Part shown: one piece after another, positions 37,444 through 51,265 of the stretch | How the letters are laid out: every line of letters starts with the position of its first letter | Numbering within the stretch: the first letter of the stretch is position 1 | Notes under the pieces: generated by a model | Database searches by the model: none | What the model saw: the letters and a program-made list of their open reading frames with translations, nothing else | Told to the model about the DNA's origin: nothing | Made by a program: the position numbers and the translations under genes | NCBI RefSeq assembly: GCF_051014685.1 | Contig: NW_027479538.1 | Span: 1-64,000 of the forward strand | Length of the DNA stretch: 64,000 bases | DNA from: Ptiloglossa arizonensis | Taxonomy: Eukaryota > Arthropoda > Insecta > Hymenoptera > Colletidae | Direction of reading: 5' to 3'

Positions 37444-40417
37444 AGTTTCTACTTTCAGATGCAACAGAAACTTTGCGGATTGGTCAATCCGTTCGCGAGA
37501 TATGGCAGTTTTGAGGTAAGAAACGCTTGAAAAACTCCAAATTTTCGCAGTTCTGATGCTCGAAACGTATAACCAAAACGGCCTAGGGGAAAACTACTCA
37601 TACCGTTGTATGGGGCTAGTTTCTACTTTCAGATGCAACAGAAACTTTGCGGATTGGTCAATCCGTTCGCGAGATATGGCAGTTTTGAGGTAAGAAACGC
37701 CTGAAAAACTCCAAATTTTCGCAGTTCTGATGCTCGAAACGAATAACTAGAACGGCCTAGGGGAAAACTACTCATACCGTTGTAATGGGGCTAGTTTCTA
37801 CTTTCAGATGCAACAGAAACTTTGCGGATTGGTCAATCCGTTCGCGAGATATGGCAGTTTTGAGGTAAGAAACGCTTGAAAAACTCCAAATTTTCGCAGT
37901 TCTGATGCTCGAAACGAATAACCAAAACGGCCTAGGGGAAAACTACTCATACCGTTGTAATGGGGCTAGTTTCTACTTTCAGATGCAACAGAAACTTTGC
38001 GGATTGGTCAATCCGTTCGCGAGATATGGCAGTTTTGAGGTAAGAAACGCTTGAGAAACTCCAAATTTTCGCAGTTCTGATGCTCGAAACGAATAACTAG
38101 AACGGCCTAGGGGAAAACTACTCATACCGTTGTAATGGGGCTAGTTTCTACTTTCAGATGCAACAGAAACTTTGCGGATTGGTCAATCCGTTCGCGAGAT
38201 ATGGCAGTTTTGAGGTAAGAAACGCTTGAAAAACTCCAAATTTTCGCAGTTCTGATGCTCGAAACGAATAACCAAAACGGCCTAGGGGAAAACTACTCAT
38301 ACCGTTGTAATGGGGCTAGTTTCTACTTTCAGATGCAACAGAAACTTTGGGGATTGGTCAATCCGTTCGCGAGATATGGCAGTTTTGAGGTAAGAAACGC
38401 TTGAGAAACTCCAAATTTTCGCAGTTCTGATGCTCGAAACGAATAACTAGAACGGCCTAGGGGAAAACTACTCATACCGTTGTAATGGGGCTAGTTTCTA
38501 CTTTCAGATGCAACAGAAACTTTGCGGATTGGTCAATCCGTTCGCGAGATATGGCAGTTTTGAGGTAAGAAACGATTGAGAAACTCCAAATTTTCGCAAT
38601 TCTGATGCTCGAAACGAATAACTAGAACGGCCTAGGGGAAGACTACTCATACCGTTGTAATGGGGCTAGTTTCTACTTTCAGATGCAACAGAAACTTTGC
38701 GGATTGGTCAATCCGTTCGCGAGATATGGCAGTTTTGAGGTAAGAAACGCTTGAAAAACTCCAAATTTTGGCAGTTCTGATGCTCGAAACGAATAACCAA
38801 AACGGCCTAGGGGAAAACTACTCATACCGTTGTAATGGGGCTAGTTTCTACTTTCAGATGCAACAGAAACTTTGCGGATTGGTCAATCCGTTCGCGAGAT
38901 ATGGCAGTTTTGAGGTAAGAAACGCCTGAAAAACTCCAAATTTTCGCAGTTCTGATGCTCGAAACGAATAACTAGAACGGCCTAGGGGAAAACTACTCAT
39001 ACCGTTGTAATGGGGCTAGTTTCTACTTTCAGATGCAACAGAAACTTTGCGGATTGGTCAATCCGTTCGCGAGATATGGCAGTTTTGAGGTAAGAAACGC
39101 TTGAAAAACTCCAAATTTTCGCAGTTCTGATGCTCGAAACGAATAACCAAAACGGCCTAGGGGAAAACTACTCATACCGTTGTAATGGGGCTAGTTTCTA
39201 CTTTCAGATGCAACAGAAACTTTGCGGATTGGTCAATCCGTTCGCGAGATATGGCAGTTTTGAGGTAAGAAACGCTTGAGAAACTCCAAATTTTCGCAGT
39301 TCTGATGCTCGAAGCGAATAACTAGAACGGCCTAGGGGAAAACTACTCATACCGTTGTAATGGGGCTAGTTTCTACTTTCAGATGCAACAGAAACTTTGC
39401 GGATTGGTCAATCCGTTCGCGAGATATGGCAGTTTTGAGGTAAGAAACGCTTGAAAAACTCCAAATTTTCGCAGTTCTGATGCTCGAAACGAATAACCAA
39501 AACGGCCTAGGGGAAAACTACTCATACCGTTGTAATGGGGCTAGTTTCTACTTTCAGATGCAACAGAAACTTTGGGGATTGGTCAATCCGTTCGCGAGAT
39601 ATGGCAGTTTTGAGGTAAGAAACGCTTGAGAAACTCCAAATTTTCGCAGTTCTGATGCTCGAAACGAATAACTAGAACGGCCTAGGGGAAAACTACTCAT
39701 ACCGTTGTAATGGGGCTAGTTTCTACTTTCAGATGCAACAGAAACTTTGCGGATTGGTCAATCCGTTCGCGAGATATGGCAGTTTTGAGGTAAGAAACGA
39801 TTGAGAAACTCCAAATTTTCGCAATTCTGATGCTCGAAACGAATAACTAGAACGGCCTAGGGGAAGACTACTCATACCGTTGTAATGGGGCTAGTTTCTA
39901 CTTTCAGATGCAACAGAAACTTTGCGGATTGGTCAATCCGTTCGCGAGATATGGCAGTTTTGAGGTAAGAAACGCTTGAAAAACTCCAAATTTTGGCAGT
40001 TCTGATGCTCGAAACGAATAACCAAAACGGCCTAGGGGAAAACTACTCATACCGTTGTAATGGGGCTAGTTTCTACTTTCAGATGCAACAGAAACTTTGC
40101 GGATTGGTCAATCCGTTCGCGAGATATGGCAGTTTTGAGGTAAGAAACGCCTGAAAAACTCCAAATTTTCGCAGTTCTGATGCTCGAAACGAATAACTAG
40201 AACGGCCTAGGGGAAAACTACTCATACCGTTGTAATGGGGCTAGTTTCTACTTTCAGATGCAACAGAAACTTTGCGGATTGGTCAATCCGTTCGCGAGAT
40301 ATGGCAGTTTTGAGGTAAGAAACGCTTGAAAAACTCCAAATTTTCGCAGTTCTGATGCTCGAAACGAATAACCAAAACGGCCTAGGGGAAAACTACTCAT
40401 ACCGTTGTAATGGGGCT
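37444..40417 (+). repeat. 17-monomer repeat in second 73-monomer copy, first half
   Basis: This is the counterpart of 24673-27646 at +12771 bp, with the same 174-bp leading monomer and the same two 'tttgggg' monomers (38318, 39543). The 17-monomer duplication must predate the 73-monomer duplication, because both large copies contain it. Confidence 0.88.
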
Positions 40418-43391
40418 AGTTTCTACTTTCAGATGCAACAGAAACTTTGCGGATTGGTCAATCCGTTCGCGAGATATGGCAGTTTTGAGGTAAGAAACGC
40501 TTGAGAAACTCCAAATTTTCGCAGTTCTGATGCTCGAAACGTATAACCAAAACGGCCTAGGGGAAAACTACTCATACCGTTGTATGGGGCTAGTTTCTAC
40601 TTTCAGATGCAACAGAAACTTTGCGGATTGGTCAATCCGTTCGCGAGATATGGCAGTTTTGAGGTAAGAAACGCCTGAAAAACTCCAAATTTTCGCAGTT
40701 CTGATGCTCGAAACGAATAACTAGAACGGCCTAGGGGAAAACTACTCATACCGTTGTAATGGGGCTAGTTTCTACTTTCAGATGCAACAGAAACTTTGCG
40801 GATTGGTCAATCCGTTCGCGAGATATGGCAGTTTTGAGGTAAGAAACGCTTGAAAAACTCCAAATTTTCGCAGTTCTGATGCTCGAAACGAATAACCAAA
40901 ACGGCCTAGGGGAAAACTACTCATACCGTTGTAATGGGGCTAGTTTCTACTTTCAGATGCAACAGAAACTTTGCGGATTGGTCAATCCGTTCGCGAGATA
41001 TGGCAGTTTTGAGGTAAGAAACGCTTGAGAAACTCCAAATTTTCGCAGTTCTGATGCTCGAAACGAATAACTAGAACGGCCTAGGGGAAAACTACTCATA
41101 CCGTTGTAATGGGGCTAGTTTCTACTTTCAGATGCAACAGAAACTTTGCGGATTGGTCAATCCGTTCGCGAGATATGGCAGTTTTGAGGTAAGAAACGCT
41201 TGAAAAACTCCAAATTTTCGCAGTTCTGATGCTCGAAACGAATAACCAAAACGGCCTAGGGGAAAACTACTCATACCGTTGTAATGGGGCTAGTTTCTAC
41301 TTTCAGATGCAACAGAAACTTTGGGGATTGGTCAATCCGTTCGCGAGATATGGCAGTTTTGAGGTAAGAAACGCTTGAGAAACTCCAAATTTTCGCAGTT
41401 CTGATGCTCGAAACGAATAACTAGAACGGCCTAGGGGAAAACTACTCATACCGTTGTAATGGGGCTAGTTTCTACTTTCAGATGCAACAGAAACTTTGCG
41501 GATTGGTCAATCCGTTCGCGAGATATGGCAGTTTTGAGGTAAGAAACGATTGAGAAACTCCAAATTTTCGCAATTCTGATGCTCGAAACGAATAACTAGA
41601 ACGGCCTAGGGGAAGACTACTCATACCGTTGTAATGGGGCTAGTTTCTACTTTCAGATGCAACAGAAACTTTGCGGATTGGTCAATCCGTTCGCGAGATA
41701 TGGCAGTTTTGAGGTAAGAAACGCTTGAAAAACTCCAAATTTTGGCAGTTCTGATGCTCGAAACGAATAACCAAAACGGCCTAGGGGAAAACTACTCATA
41801 CCGTTGTAATGGGGCTAGTTTCTACTTTCAGATGCAACAGAAACTTTGCGGATTGGTCAATCCGTTCGCGAGATATGGCAGTTTTGAGGTAAGAAACGCC
41901 TGAAAAACTCCAAATTTTCGCAGTTCTGATGCTCGAAACGAATAACTAGAACGGCCTAGGGGAAAACTACTCATACCGTTGTAATGGGGCTAGTTTCTAC
42001 TTTCAGATGCAACAGAAACTTTGCGGATTGGTCAATCCGTTCGCGAGATATGGCAGTTTTGAGGTAAGAAACGCTTGAAAAACTCCAAATTTTCGCAGTT
42101 CTGATGCTCGAAACGAATAACCAAAACGGCCTAGGGGAAAACTACTCATACCGTTGTAATGGGGCTAGTTTCTACTTTCAGATGCAACAGAAACTTTGCG
42201 GATTGGTCAATCCGTTCGCGAGATATGGCAGTTTTGAGGTAAGAAACGCTTGAGAAACTCCAAATTTTCGCAGTTCTGATGCTCGAAGCGAATAACTAGA
42301 ACGGCCTAGGGGAAAACTACTCATACCGTTGTAATGGGGCTAGTTTCTACTTTCAGATGCAACAGAAACTTTGCGGATTGGTCAATCCGTTCGCGAGATA
42401 TGGCAGTTTTGAGGTAAGAAACGCTTGAAAAACTCCAAATTTTCGCAGTTCTGATGCTCGAAACGAATAACCAAAACGGCCTAGGGGAAAACTACTCATA
42501 CCGTTGTAATGGGGCTAGTTTCTACTTTCAGATGCAACAGAAACTTTGGGGATTGGTCAATCCGTTCGCGAGATATGGCAGTTTTGAGGTAAGAAACGCT
42601 TGAGAAACTCCAAATTTTCGCAGTTCTGATGCTCGAAACGAATAACTAGAACGGCCTAGGGGAAAACTACTCATACCGTTGTAATGGGGCTAGTTTCTAC
42701 TTTCAGATGCAACAGAAACTTTGCGGATTGGTCAATCCGTTCGCGAGATATGGCAGTTTTGAGGTAAGAAACGATTGAGAAACTCCAAATTTTCGCAATT
42801 CTGATGCTCGAAACGAATAACTAGAACGGCCTAGGGGAAGACTACTCATACCGTTGTAATGGGGCTAGTTTCTACTTTCAGATGCAACAGAAACTTTGCG
42901 GATTGGTCAATCCGTTCGCGAGATATGGCAGTTTTGAGGTAAGAAACGCTTGAAAAACTCCAAATTTTGGCAGTTCTGATGCTCGAAACGAATAACCAAA
43001 ACGGCCTAGGGGAAAACTACTCATACCGTTGTAATGGGGCTAGTTTCTACTTTCAGATGCAACAGAAACTTTGCGGATTGGTCAATCCGTTCGCGAGATA
43101 TGGCAGTTTTGAGGTAAGAAACGCCTGAAAAACTCCAAATTTTCGCAGTTCTGATGCTCGAAACGAATAACTAGAACGGCCTAGGGGAAAACTACTCATA
43201 CCGTTGTAATGGGGCTAGTTTCTACTTTCAGATGCAACAGAAACTTTGCGGATTGGTCAATCCGTTCGCGAGATATGGCAGTTTTGAGGTAAGAAACGCT
43301 TGAAAAACTCCAAATTTTCGCAGTTCTGATGCTCGAAACGAATAACCAAAACGGCCTAGGGGAAAACTACTCATACCGTTGTAATGGGGCT
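40418..43391 (+). repeat. 17-monomer repeat in second 73-monomer copy, second half
   Basis: This is the counterpart of 27647-30620. Its first monomer has the same g88/'aacgtataac' chimeric structure, which confirms that the chimera was present before the large duplication. Confidence 0.88.
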
Positions 43392-44091
43392 AGTTTCTAC
43401 TTTCAGATGCAACAGAAACTTTGCGGATTGGTCAATCCGTTCGCGAGATATGGCAGTTTTGAGGTAAGAAACGCTTGAAAAACTCCAAATTTTCGCAGTT
43501 CTGATGCTCGAAACGTATAACCAAAACGGCCTAGGGGAAAACTACTCATACCGTTGTAATGGGGCTAGTTTCTACTTTCAGATGCAACAGAAACTTTGCG
43601 GATTGGTCAATCCGTTCGCGAGATATGGCAGTTTTGAGGTAAGATACGCCTGAAAAACTCCAAATTTTTGCAGTTCTGATGCTCGAAACGAATAACTAGA
43701 ACGGCCTAGGGGAAAACTACTCATACCGTTGTAATGGGGCTAGTTTCTACTTTCAGATGCAACAGAAACTTTGCGGATTGGTCAATCCGTTCGCGAGATA
43801 TGGCAGTTTTGAGGTAAGAAACGCCTGAAAAACTCCAAATTTTTGCAGTTCTGATGCTCGAAACGAATAACTAGAACGGCCTAGGGGAAAACTACTCATA
43901 CCGTTGTAATGGGGCTAGTTTCTACTTTCAGATGCAACAGAAACTTTGCGGATTGGTCAATCCGTTCGCGAGATATGGCAGTTTTGAGGTAAGAAACGCT
44001 TGAGAAACTCCAAATTTTCGCAGTTCTGATGCTCGAAACGAATAACTAGAACGGCCTAGGGGAAAACTACTCATACCGTTGTAATGGGGCT

Positions 44092-46191
44092 AGTTTCTAC
44101 TTTCAGATGCAACAGAAACTTTGCGGATTGGTCAATCCGTTCGCGAGATATGGCAGTTTTGAGGTAAGAAACGATTGAGAAACTCCAAATTTTCGCAATT
44201 CTGATGCTCGAAACGAATAACTAGAACGGCCTAGGGGAAGACTACTCATACCGTTGTAATGGGGCTAGTTTCTACTTTCAGATGCAACAGAAACTTTGCG
44301 GATTGGTCAATCCGTTCGCGAGATATGGCAGTTTTGAGGTAAGAAACGCTTGAAAAACTCCAAATTTTGGCAGTTCTGATGCTCGAAACGAATAACCAAA
44401 ACGGCCTAGGGGAAAACTACTCATACCGTTGTAATGGGGCTAGTTTCTACTTTCAGATGCAACAGAAACTTTGCGGATTGGTCAATCCGTTCGCGAGATA
44501 TGGCAGTTTTGAGGTAAGAAACGCCTGAAAAACTCCAAATTTTCGCAGTTCTGATGCTCGAAACGAATAACTAGAACGGCCTAGGGGAAAACTACTCATA
44601 CCGTTGTAATGGGGCTAGTTTCTACTTTCAGATGCAACAGAAACTTTGCGGATTGGTCAATCCGTTCGCGAGATATGGCAGTTTTGAGGTAAGAAACGCT
44701 TGAAAAACTCCAAATTTTCGCAGTTCTGATGCTCGAAACGAATAACCAAAACGGCCTAGGGGAAAACTACTCATACCGTTGTAATGGGGCTAGTTTCTAC
44801 TTTCAGATGCAACAGAAACTTTGCGGATTGGTCAATCCGTTCGCGAGATATGGCAGTTTTGAGGTAAGAAACGCTTGAGAAACTCCAAATTTTCGCAGTT
44901 CTGATGCTCGAAGCGAATAACTAGAACGGCCTAGGGGAAAACTACTCATACCGTTGTAATGGGGCTAGTTTCTACTTTCAGATGCAACAGAAACTTTGCG
45001 GATTGGTCAATCCGTTCGCGAGATATGGCAGTTTTGAGGTAAGAAACGCTTGAAAAACTCCAAATTTTCGCAGTTCTGATGCTCGAAACGAATAACCAAA
45101 ACGGCCTAGGGGAAAACTACTCATACCGTTGTAATGGGGCTAGTTTCTACTTTCAGATGCAACAGAAACTTTGCGGATTGGTCAATCCGTTCGCGAGATA
45201 TGGCAGTTTTGAGGTAAGAAACGCTTGAGAAACTCCAAATTTTCGCAGTTCTGATGCTCGAAACGAATAACTAGAACGGCCTAGGGGAAAACTACTCATA
45301 CCGTTGTAATGGGGCTAGTTTCTACTTTCAGATGCAACAGAAACTTTGCGGATTGGTCAATCCGTTCGCGAGATATGGCAGTTTTGAGGTAAGAAACGCT
45401 TGAGAAACTCCAAATTTTCGCAGTTCTGATGCTCGAAACGAATAACTAGAACGGCCTAGGGGAAGACTACTCATACCGTTGTAATGGGGCTAGTTTCTAC
45501 TTTCAGATGCAACAGAAACTTTGCGGATTGGTCAATCCGTTCGCGAGATATGGCAGTTTTGAGGTAAGAAACGCTTGAGAAACTCCAAATTTTCGCAGTT
45601 CTGATGCTCGAAACGAATAACTAGAACGGCCTAGGGGAAAACTACTCATACCGTTGTAATGGGGCTAGTTTCTACTTTCAGATGCAACAGAAACTTTGCG
45701 GATTGGTCAATCCGTTCGCGAGATATGGCAGTTTTGAGGTAAGAAACGCTTGAAAAACTCCAAATTTTCGCAGTTCTGATGCTCGAAACGTATAACCAAA
45801 ACGGCCTAGGGGAAAACTACTCATACCGTTGTAATGGGGCTAGTTTCTACTTTCAGATGCAACAGAAACTTTGCGGATTGGTCAATCCGTTCGCGAGATA
45901 TGGCAGTTTTGAGGTAAGATACGCCTGAAAAACTCCAAATTTTTGCAGTTCTGATGCTCGAAACGAATAACTAGAACGGCCTAGGGGAAAACTACTCATA
46001 CCGTTGTAATGGGGCTAGTTTCTACTTTCAGATGCAACAGAAACTTTGCGGATTGGTCAATCCGTTCGCGAGATATGGCAGTTTTGAGGTAAGAAACGCC
46101 TGAAAAACTCCAAATTTTTGCAGTTCTGATGCTCGAAACGAATAACTAGAACGGCCTAGGGGAAAACTACTCATACCGTTGTAATGGGGCT
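44092..46191 (+). repeat. 12-monomer segment repeated at 47942-50041 (first copy)
   Basis: The order is B, C, D, E, F, G, type I, 'gaagact' type I, type I, 'aacgtataac', 'aagatac', 'cctg'+'tttttgc'. The same twelve recur 3850 bp (22 monomers) downstream. The segment straddles the right edge of the second 73-monomer copy (45666), so this exchange happened after or across that boundary. Confidence 0.87.
45317..46191 (+). repeat. Five-monomer cassette (875 bp), type copy
   Basis: The cassette is type I+'gaagact', type I, a88+'aacgtataac', 'aagatac'+'cctg'+'tttttgc', then 'cctg'+'tttttgc'. It recurs at 49167, 52666, 55990, 57040 and 59315, which makes it the dominant HOR of the right third of the window. 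The copies at 55990 and 57040 are separated by one extra 'gaagact' monomer. Confidence 0.9.
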
Positions 46192-47241
46192 AGTTTCTAC
46201 TTTCAGATGCAACAGAAACTTTGCGGATTGGTCAATCCGTTCGCGAGATATGGCAGTTTTGAGGTAAGAAACGATTGAGAAACTCCAAATTTTCGCAATT
46301 CTGATGCTCGAAACGAATAACTAGAACGGCCTAGGGGAAGACTACTCATACCGTTGTAATGGGGCTAGTTTCTACTTTCAGATGCAACAGAAACTTTGCG
46401 GATTGGTCAATCCGTTCGCGAGATATGGCAGTTTTGAGGTAAGAAACGCTTGAAAAACTCCAAATTTTGGCAGTTCTGATGCTCGAAACGAATAACCAAA
46501 ACGGCCTAGGGGAAAACTACTCATACCGTTGTAATGGGGCTAGTTTCTACTTTCAGATGCAACAGAAACTTTGCGGATTGGTCAATCCGTTCGCGAGATA
46601 TGGCAGTTTTGAGGTAAGAAACGCCTGAAAAACTCCAAATTTTCGCAGTTCTGATGCTCGAAACGAATAACTAGAACGGCCTAGGGGAAAACTACTCATA
46701 CCGTTGTAATGGGGCTAGTTTCTACTTTCAGATGCAACAGAAACTTTGCGGATTGGTCAATCCGTTCGCGAGATATGGCAGTTTTGAGGTAAGAAACGAT
46801 TGAGAAACTCCAAATTTTCGCAATTCTGATGCTCGAAACGAATAACTAGAACGGCCTAGGGGAAGACTACTCATACCGTTGTAATGGGGCTAGTTTCTAC
46901 TTTCAGATGCAACAGAAACTTTGCGGATTGGTCAATCCGTTCGCGAGATATGGCAGTTTTGAGGTAAGAAACGCTTGAAAAACTCCAAATTTTGGCAGTT
47001 CTGATGCTCGAAACGAATAACCAAAACGGCCTAGGGGAAAACTACTCATACCGTTGTAATGGGGCTAGTTTCTACTTTCAGATGCAACAGAAACTTTGCG
47101 GATTGGTCAATCCGTTCGCGAGATATGGCAGTTTTGAGGTAAGAAACGCCTGAAAAACTCCAAATTTTCGCAGTTCTGATGCTCGAAACGAATAACTAGA
47201 ACGGCCTAGGGGAAAACTACTCATACCGTTGTAATGGGGCT
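46192..47241 (+). repeat. Tandem duplication of a three-monomer B-C-D cassette
   Basis: 'cgattg'/'gaagact', 'ttttggc' and 'cctg'/'ttttcgc' occur at 46192-46716 and again at 46717-47241, followed by type II. This is a 525-bp local duplication of the B-C-D part of the 7-monomer unit. Confidence 0.88.
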
Positions 47242-47766
47242 AGTTTCTACTTTCAGATGCAACAGAAACTTTGCGGATTGGTCAATCCGTTCGCGAGATA
47301 TGGCAGTTTTGAGGTAAGAAACGCTTGAAAAACTCCAAATTTTCGCAGTTCTGATGCTCGAAACGAATAACCAAAACGGCCTAGGGGAAAACTACTCATA
47401 CCGTTGTAATGGGGCTAGTTTCTACTTTCAGATGCAACAGAAACTTTGCGGATTGGTCAATCCGTTCGCGAGATATGGCAGTTTTGAGGTAAGAAACGCT
47501 TGAGAAACTCCAAATTTTCGCAGTTCTGATGCTCGAAGCGAATAACTAGAACGGCCTAGGGGAAAACTACTCATACCGTTGTAATGGGGCTAGTTTCTAC
47601 TTTCAGATGCAACAGAAACTTTGCGGATTGGTCAATCCGTTCGCGAGATATGGCAGTTTTGAGGTAAGAAACGCTTGAAAAACTCCAAATTTTCGCAGTT
47701 CTGATGCTCGAAACGAATAACCAAAACGGCCTAGGGGAAAACTACTCATACCGTTGTAATGGGGCT
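47242..47766 (+). repeat. E-F-G monomers completing a 7-monomer run
   Basis: Type II, 'cgaagcg' type I and type II follow the duplicated B-C-D cassettes and lead into the full 7-monomer copy at 47767. No other feature is visible. Confidence 0.85.
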
Positions 47767-48991
47767 AGTTTCTACTTTCAGATGCAACAGAAACTTTGGG
47801 GATTGGTCAATCCGTTCGCGAGATATGGCAGTTTTGAGGTAAGAAACGCTTGAGAAACTCCAAATTTTCGCAGTTCTGATGCTCGAAACGAATAACTAGA
47901 ACGGCCTAGGGGAAAACTACTCATACCGTTGTAATGGGGCTAGTTTCTACTTTCAGATGCAACAGAAACTTTGCGGATTGGTCAATCCGTTCGCGAGATA
48001 TGGCAGTTTTGAGGTAAGAAACGATTGAGAAACTCCAAATTTTCGCAATTCTGATGCTCGAAACGAATAACTAGAACGGCCTAGGGGAAGACTACTCATA
48101 CCGTTGTAATGGGGCTAGTTTCTACTTTCAGATGCAACAGAAACTTTGCGGATTGGTCAATCCGTTCGCGAGATATGGCAGTTTTGAGGTAAGAAACGCT
48201 TGAAAAACTCCAAATTTTGGCAGTTCTGATGCTCGAAACGAATAACCAAAACGGCCTAGGGGAAAACTACTCATACCGTTGTAATGGGGCTAGTTTCTAC
48301 TTTCAGATGCAACAGAAACTTTGCGGATTGGTCAATCCGTTCGCGAGATATGGCAGTTTTGAGGTAAGAAACGCCTGAAAAACTCCAAATTTTCGCAGTT
48401 CTGATGCTCGAAACGAATAACTAGAACGGCCTAGGGGAAAACTACTCATACCGTTGTAATGGGGCTAGTTTCTACTTTCAGATGCAACAGAAACTTTGCG
48501 GATTGGTCAATCCGTTCGCGAGATATGGCAGTTTTGAGGTAAGAAACGCTTGAAAAACTCCAAATTTTCGCAGTTCTGATGCTCGAAACGAATAACCAAA
48601 ACGGCCTAGGGGAAAACTACTCATACCGTTGTAATGGGGCTAGTTTCTACTTTCAGATGCAACAGAAACTTTGCGGATTGGTCAATCCGTTCGCGAGATA
48701 TGGCAGTTTTGAGGTAAGAAACGCTTGAGAAACTCCAAATTTTCGCAGTTCTGATGCTCGAAGCGAATAACTAGAACGGCCTAGGGGAAAACTACTCATA
48801 CCGTTGTAATGGGGCTAGTTTCTACTTTCAGATGCAACAGAAACTTTGCGGATTGGTCAATCCGTTCGCGAGATATGGCAGTTTTGAGGTAAGAAACGCT
48901 TGAAAAACTCCAAATTTTCGCAGTTCTGATGCTCGAAACGAATAACCAAAACGGCCTAGGGGAAAACTACTCATACCGTTGTAATGGGGCT
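47767..48991 (+). repeat. 7-monomer HOR unit outside the 73-monomer region
   Basis: This is a complete A-G copy with all markers ('tttgggg' at 47767, 'gaagact' at 47942, 'ttttggc' at 48117, 'cctg' at 48292, type II at 48467, 'cgaagcg' at 48642, type II at 48817). It shows that the 7-monomer unit spread beyond the large duplication. From 47942 it is part of a 2100-bp repeat shared with 44092. Confidence 0.88.
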
Positions 48992-50041
48992 AGTTTCTAC
49001 TTTCAGATGCAACAGAAACTTTGCGGATTGGTCAATCCGTTCGCGAGATATGGCAGTTTTGAGGTAAGAAACGCTTGAGAAACTCCAAATTTTCGCAGTT
49101 CTGATGCTCGAAACGAATAACTAGAACGGCCTAGGGGAAAACTACTCATACCGTTGTAATGGGGCTAGTTTCTACTTTCAGATGCAACAGAAACTTTGCG
49201 GATTGGTCAATCCGTTCGCGAGATATGGCAGTTTTGAGGTAAGAAACGCTTGAGAAACTCCAAATTTTCGCAGTTCTGATGCTCGAAACGAATAACTAGA
49301 ACGGCCTAGGGGAAGACTACTCATACCGTTGTAATGGGGCTAGTTTCTACTTTCAGATGCAACAGAAACTTTGCGGATTGGTCAATCCGTTCGCGAGATA
49401 TGGCAGTTTTGAGGTAAGAAACGCTTGAGAAACTCCAAATTTTCGCAGTTCTGATGCTCGAAACGAATAACTAGAACGGCCTAGGGGAAAACTACTCATA
49501 CCGTTGTAATGGGGCTAGTTTCTACTTTCAGATGCAACAGAAACTTTGCGGATTGGTCAATCCGTTCGCGAGATATGGCAGTTTTGAGGTAAGAAACGCT
49601 TGAAAAACTCCAAATTTTCGCAGTTCTGATGCTCGAAACGTATAACCAAAACGGCCTAGGGGAAAACTACTCATACCGTTGTAATGGGGCTAGTTTCTAC
49701 TTTCAGATGCAACAGAAACTTTGCGGATTGGTCAATCCGTTCGCGAGATATGGCAGTTTTGAGGTAAGATACGCCTGAAAAACTCCAAATTTTTGCAGTT
49801 CTGATGCTCGAAACGAATAACTAGAACGGCCTAGGGGAAAACTACTCATACCGTTGTAATGGGGCTAGTTTCTACTTTCAGATGCAACAGAAACTTTGCG
49901 GATTGGTCAATCCGTTCGCGAGATATGGCAGTTTTGAGGTAAGAAACGCCTGAAAAACTCCAAATTTTTGCAGTTCTGATGCTCGAAACGAATAACTAGA
50001 ACGGCCTAGGGGAAAACTACTCATACCGTTGTAATGGGGCT
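47942..50041 (+). repeat. 12-monomer segment, second copy
   Basis: This repeats 44092-46191 in order. It diverges on the left at 47767 (has 'tttgggg', where 43917 does not) and on the right at 50042 ('aaaact' where 46192 has 'gaagact'). Confidence 0.87.
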
Positions 50042-51265
50042 AGTTTCTACTTTCAGATGCAACAGAAACTTTGCGGATTGGTCAATCCGTTCGCGAGATA
50101 TGGCAGTTTTGAGGTAAGAAACGATTGAGAAACTCCAAATTTTCGCAATTCTGATGCTCGAAACGAATAACTAGAACGGCCTAGGGGAAAACTACTCATA
50201 CCGTTGTAATGGGGCTAGTTTCTACTTTCAGATGCAACAGAAACTTTGCGGATTGGTCAATCCGTTCGCGAGATATGGCAGTTTTGAGGTAAGAAACGCT
50301 TGAGAAACTCCAAATTTTCGCAGTTCTGATGCTCGAAACGAATAACTAGAACGGCCTAGGGGAAAACTACTCATACCGTTGTAATGGGGCTAGTTTCTAC
50401 TTTCAGATGCAACAGAAACTTTGCGGATTGGTCAATCCGTTCGCGAGATATGGCAGTTTTGAGGTAAGAAACGCCTGAAAAACTCCTAATTTTCGCAGTT
50501 CTGATGCTCGAAACGAATAACTAGAACGGCCTAGGGGAAAACTACTCATACCGTTGTAATGGGGCGAGTTTCTACTTTCAGATGCAACAGAAACTTTGCG
50601 AATTGGTCAATCCGTTCGCGAGATATGGCAGTTTTGAGGTAAGAAACGCTTGAAAACTCCAAATTTTTGCAGTTCTGATGCTCGAAACGAATAACTAGAA
50701 CGGCCTAGGGGAAAACTACTCATACCGTTGTAATGGGGCTAGTTTCTACTTTCAGATGCAACAGAAACTTTGCGGATTGGTCAATCCGTTCGCGAGATAT
50801 GGCAGTTTTGAGGTAAGAAACGCTTGAGAAACTCCAAATTTTCGCAGTTCTGATGCTCGAAACGAATAACTAGAACGGCCTAGGGGAAAACTACTCATAC
50901 CGTTGTAATGGGGCTAGTTTCTACTTTCAGATGCAACAGAAACTTTGCGGATTGGTCAATCCGTTCGCGAGATATGGCAGTTTTGAGGTAAGAAACGCTT
51001 GAAAAACTCCAAATTTTCGCAGTTCTGATGCTCGAAACGAATAACCAAAACGGCCTAGGGGAAAACTACTCATACCGTTGTAATGGGGCTAGTTTCTACT
51101 TTCAGATGCAACAGAAACTTTGGGGATTGGTCAATCCGTTCGCGAGATATGGCAGTTTTGAGGTAAGAAACGCTTGAGAAACTCCAAATTTTCGCAGTTC
51201 TGATGCTCGAAACGAATAACTAGAACGGCCTAGGGGAAAACTACTCATACCGTTGTAATGGGGCT
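50042..51265 (+). repeat. 7-monomer segment repeated at 54066-55289 (first copy)
   Basis: The four-monomer cassette with the 174-bp 'gcgaattgg' copy (50567-50740) is followed by type I, type II and 'tttgggg' type I. The same run recurs 4024 bp downstream. The three monomers before it (49517-50041) also correspond to 53541-54065, except for the t41-to-a change there. Confidence 0.87.

Larger units (their letters stand above)
32896..45666 (+). repeat. 73-monomer HOR unit, copy 2 (12771 bp)
   Basis: This is the direct tandem copy of 20125-32895. It reads through the same nested 17- and 7-monomer repeats. At 44442, where copy 1 has an extra 'ttttggc' monomer, copy 2 has the 'cctg' monomer expected from the 7-monomer order, so copy 2 is the more regular version there. 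The remaining monomers (44617-45666) again match copy 1 apart from the p37 changes. After 45666 the next monomer is a p125-t copy, not a third unit. Confidence 0.9.
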
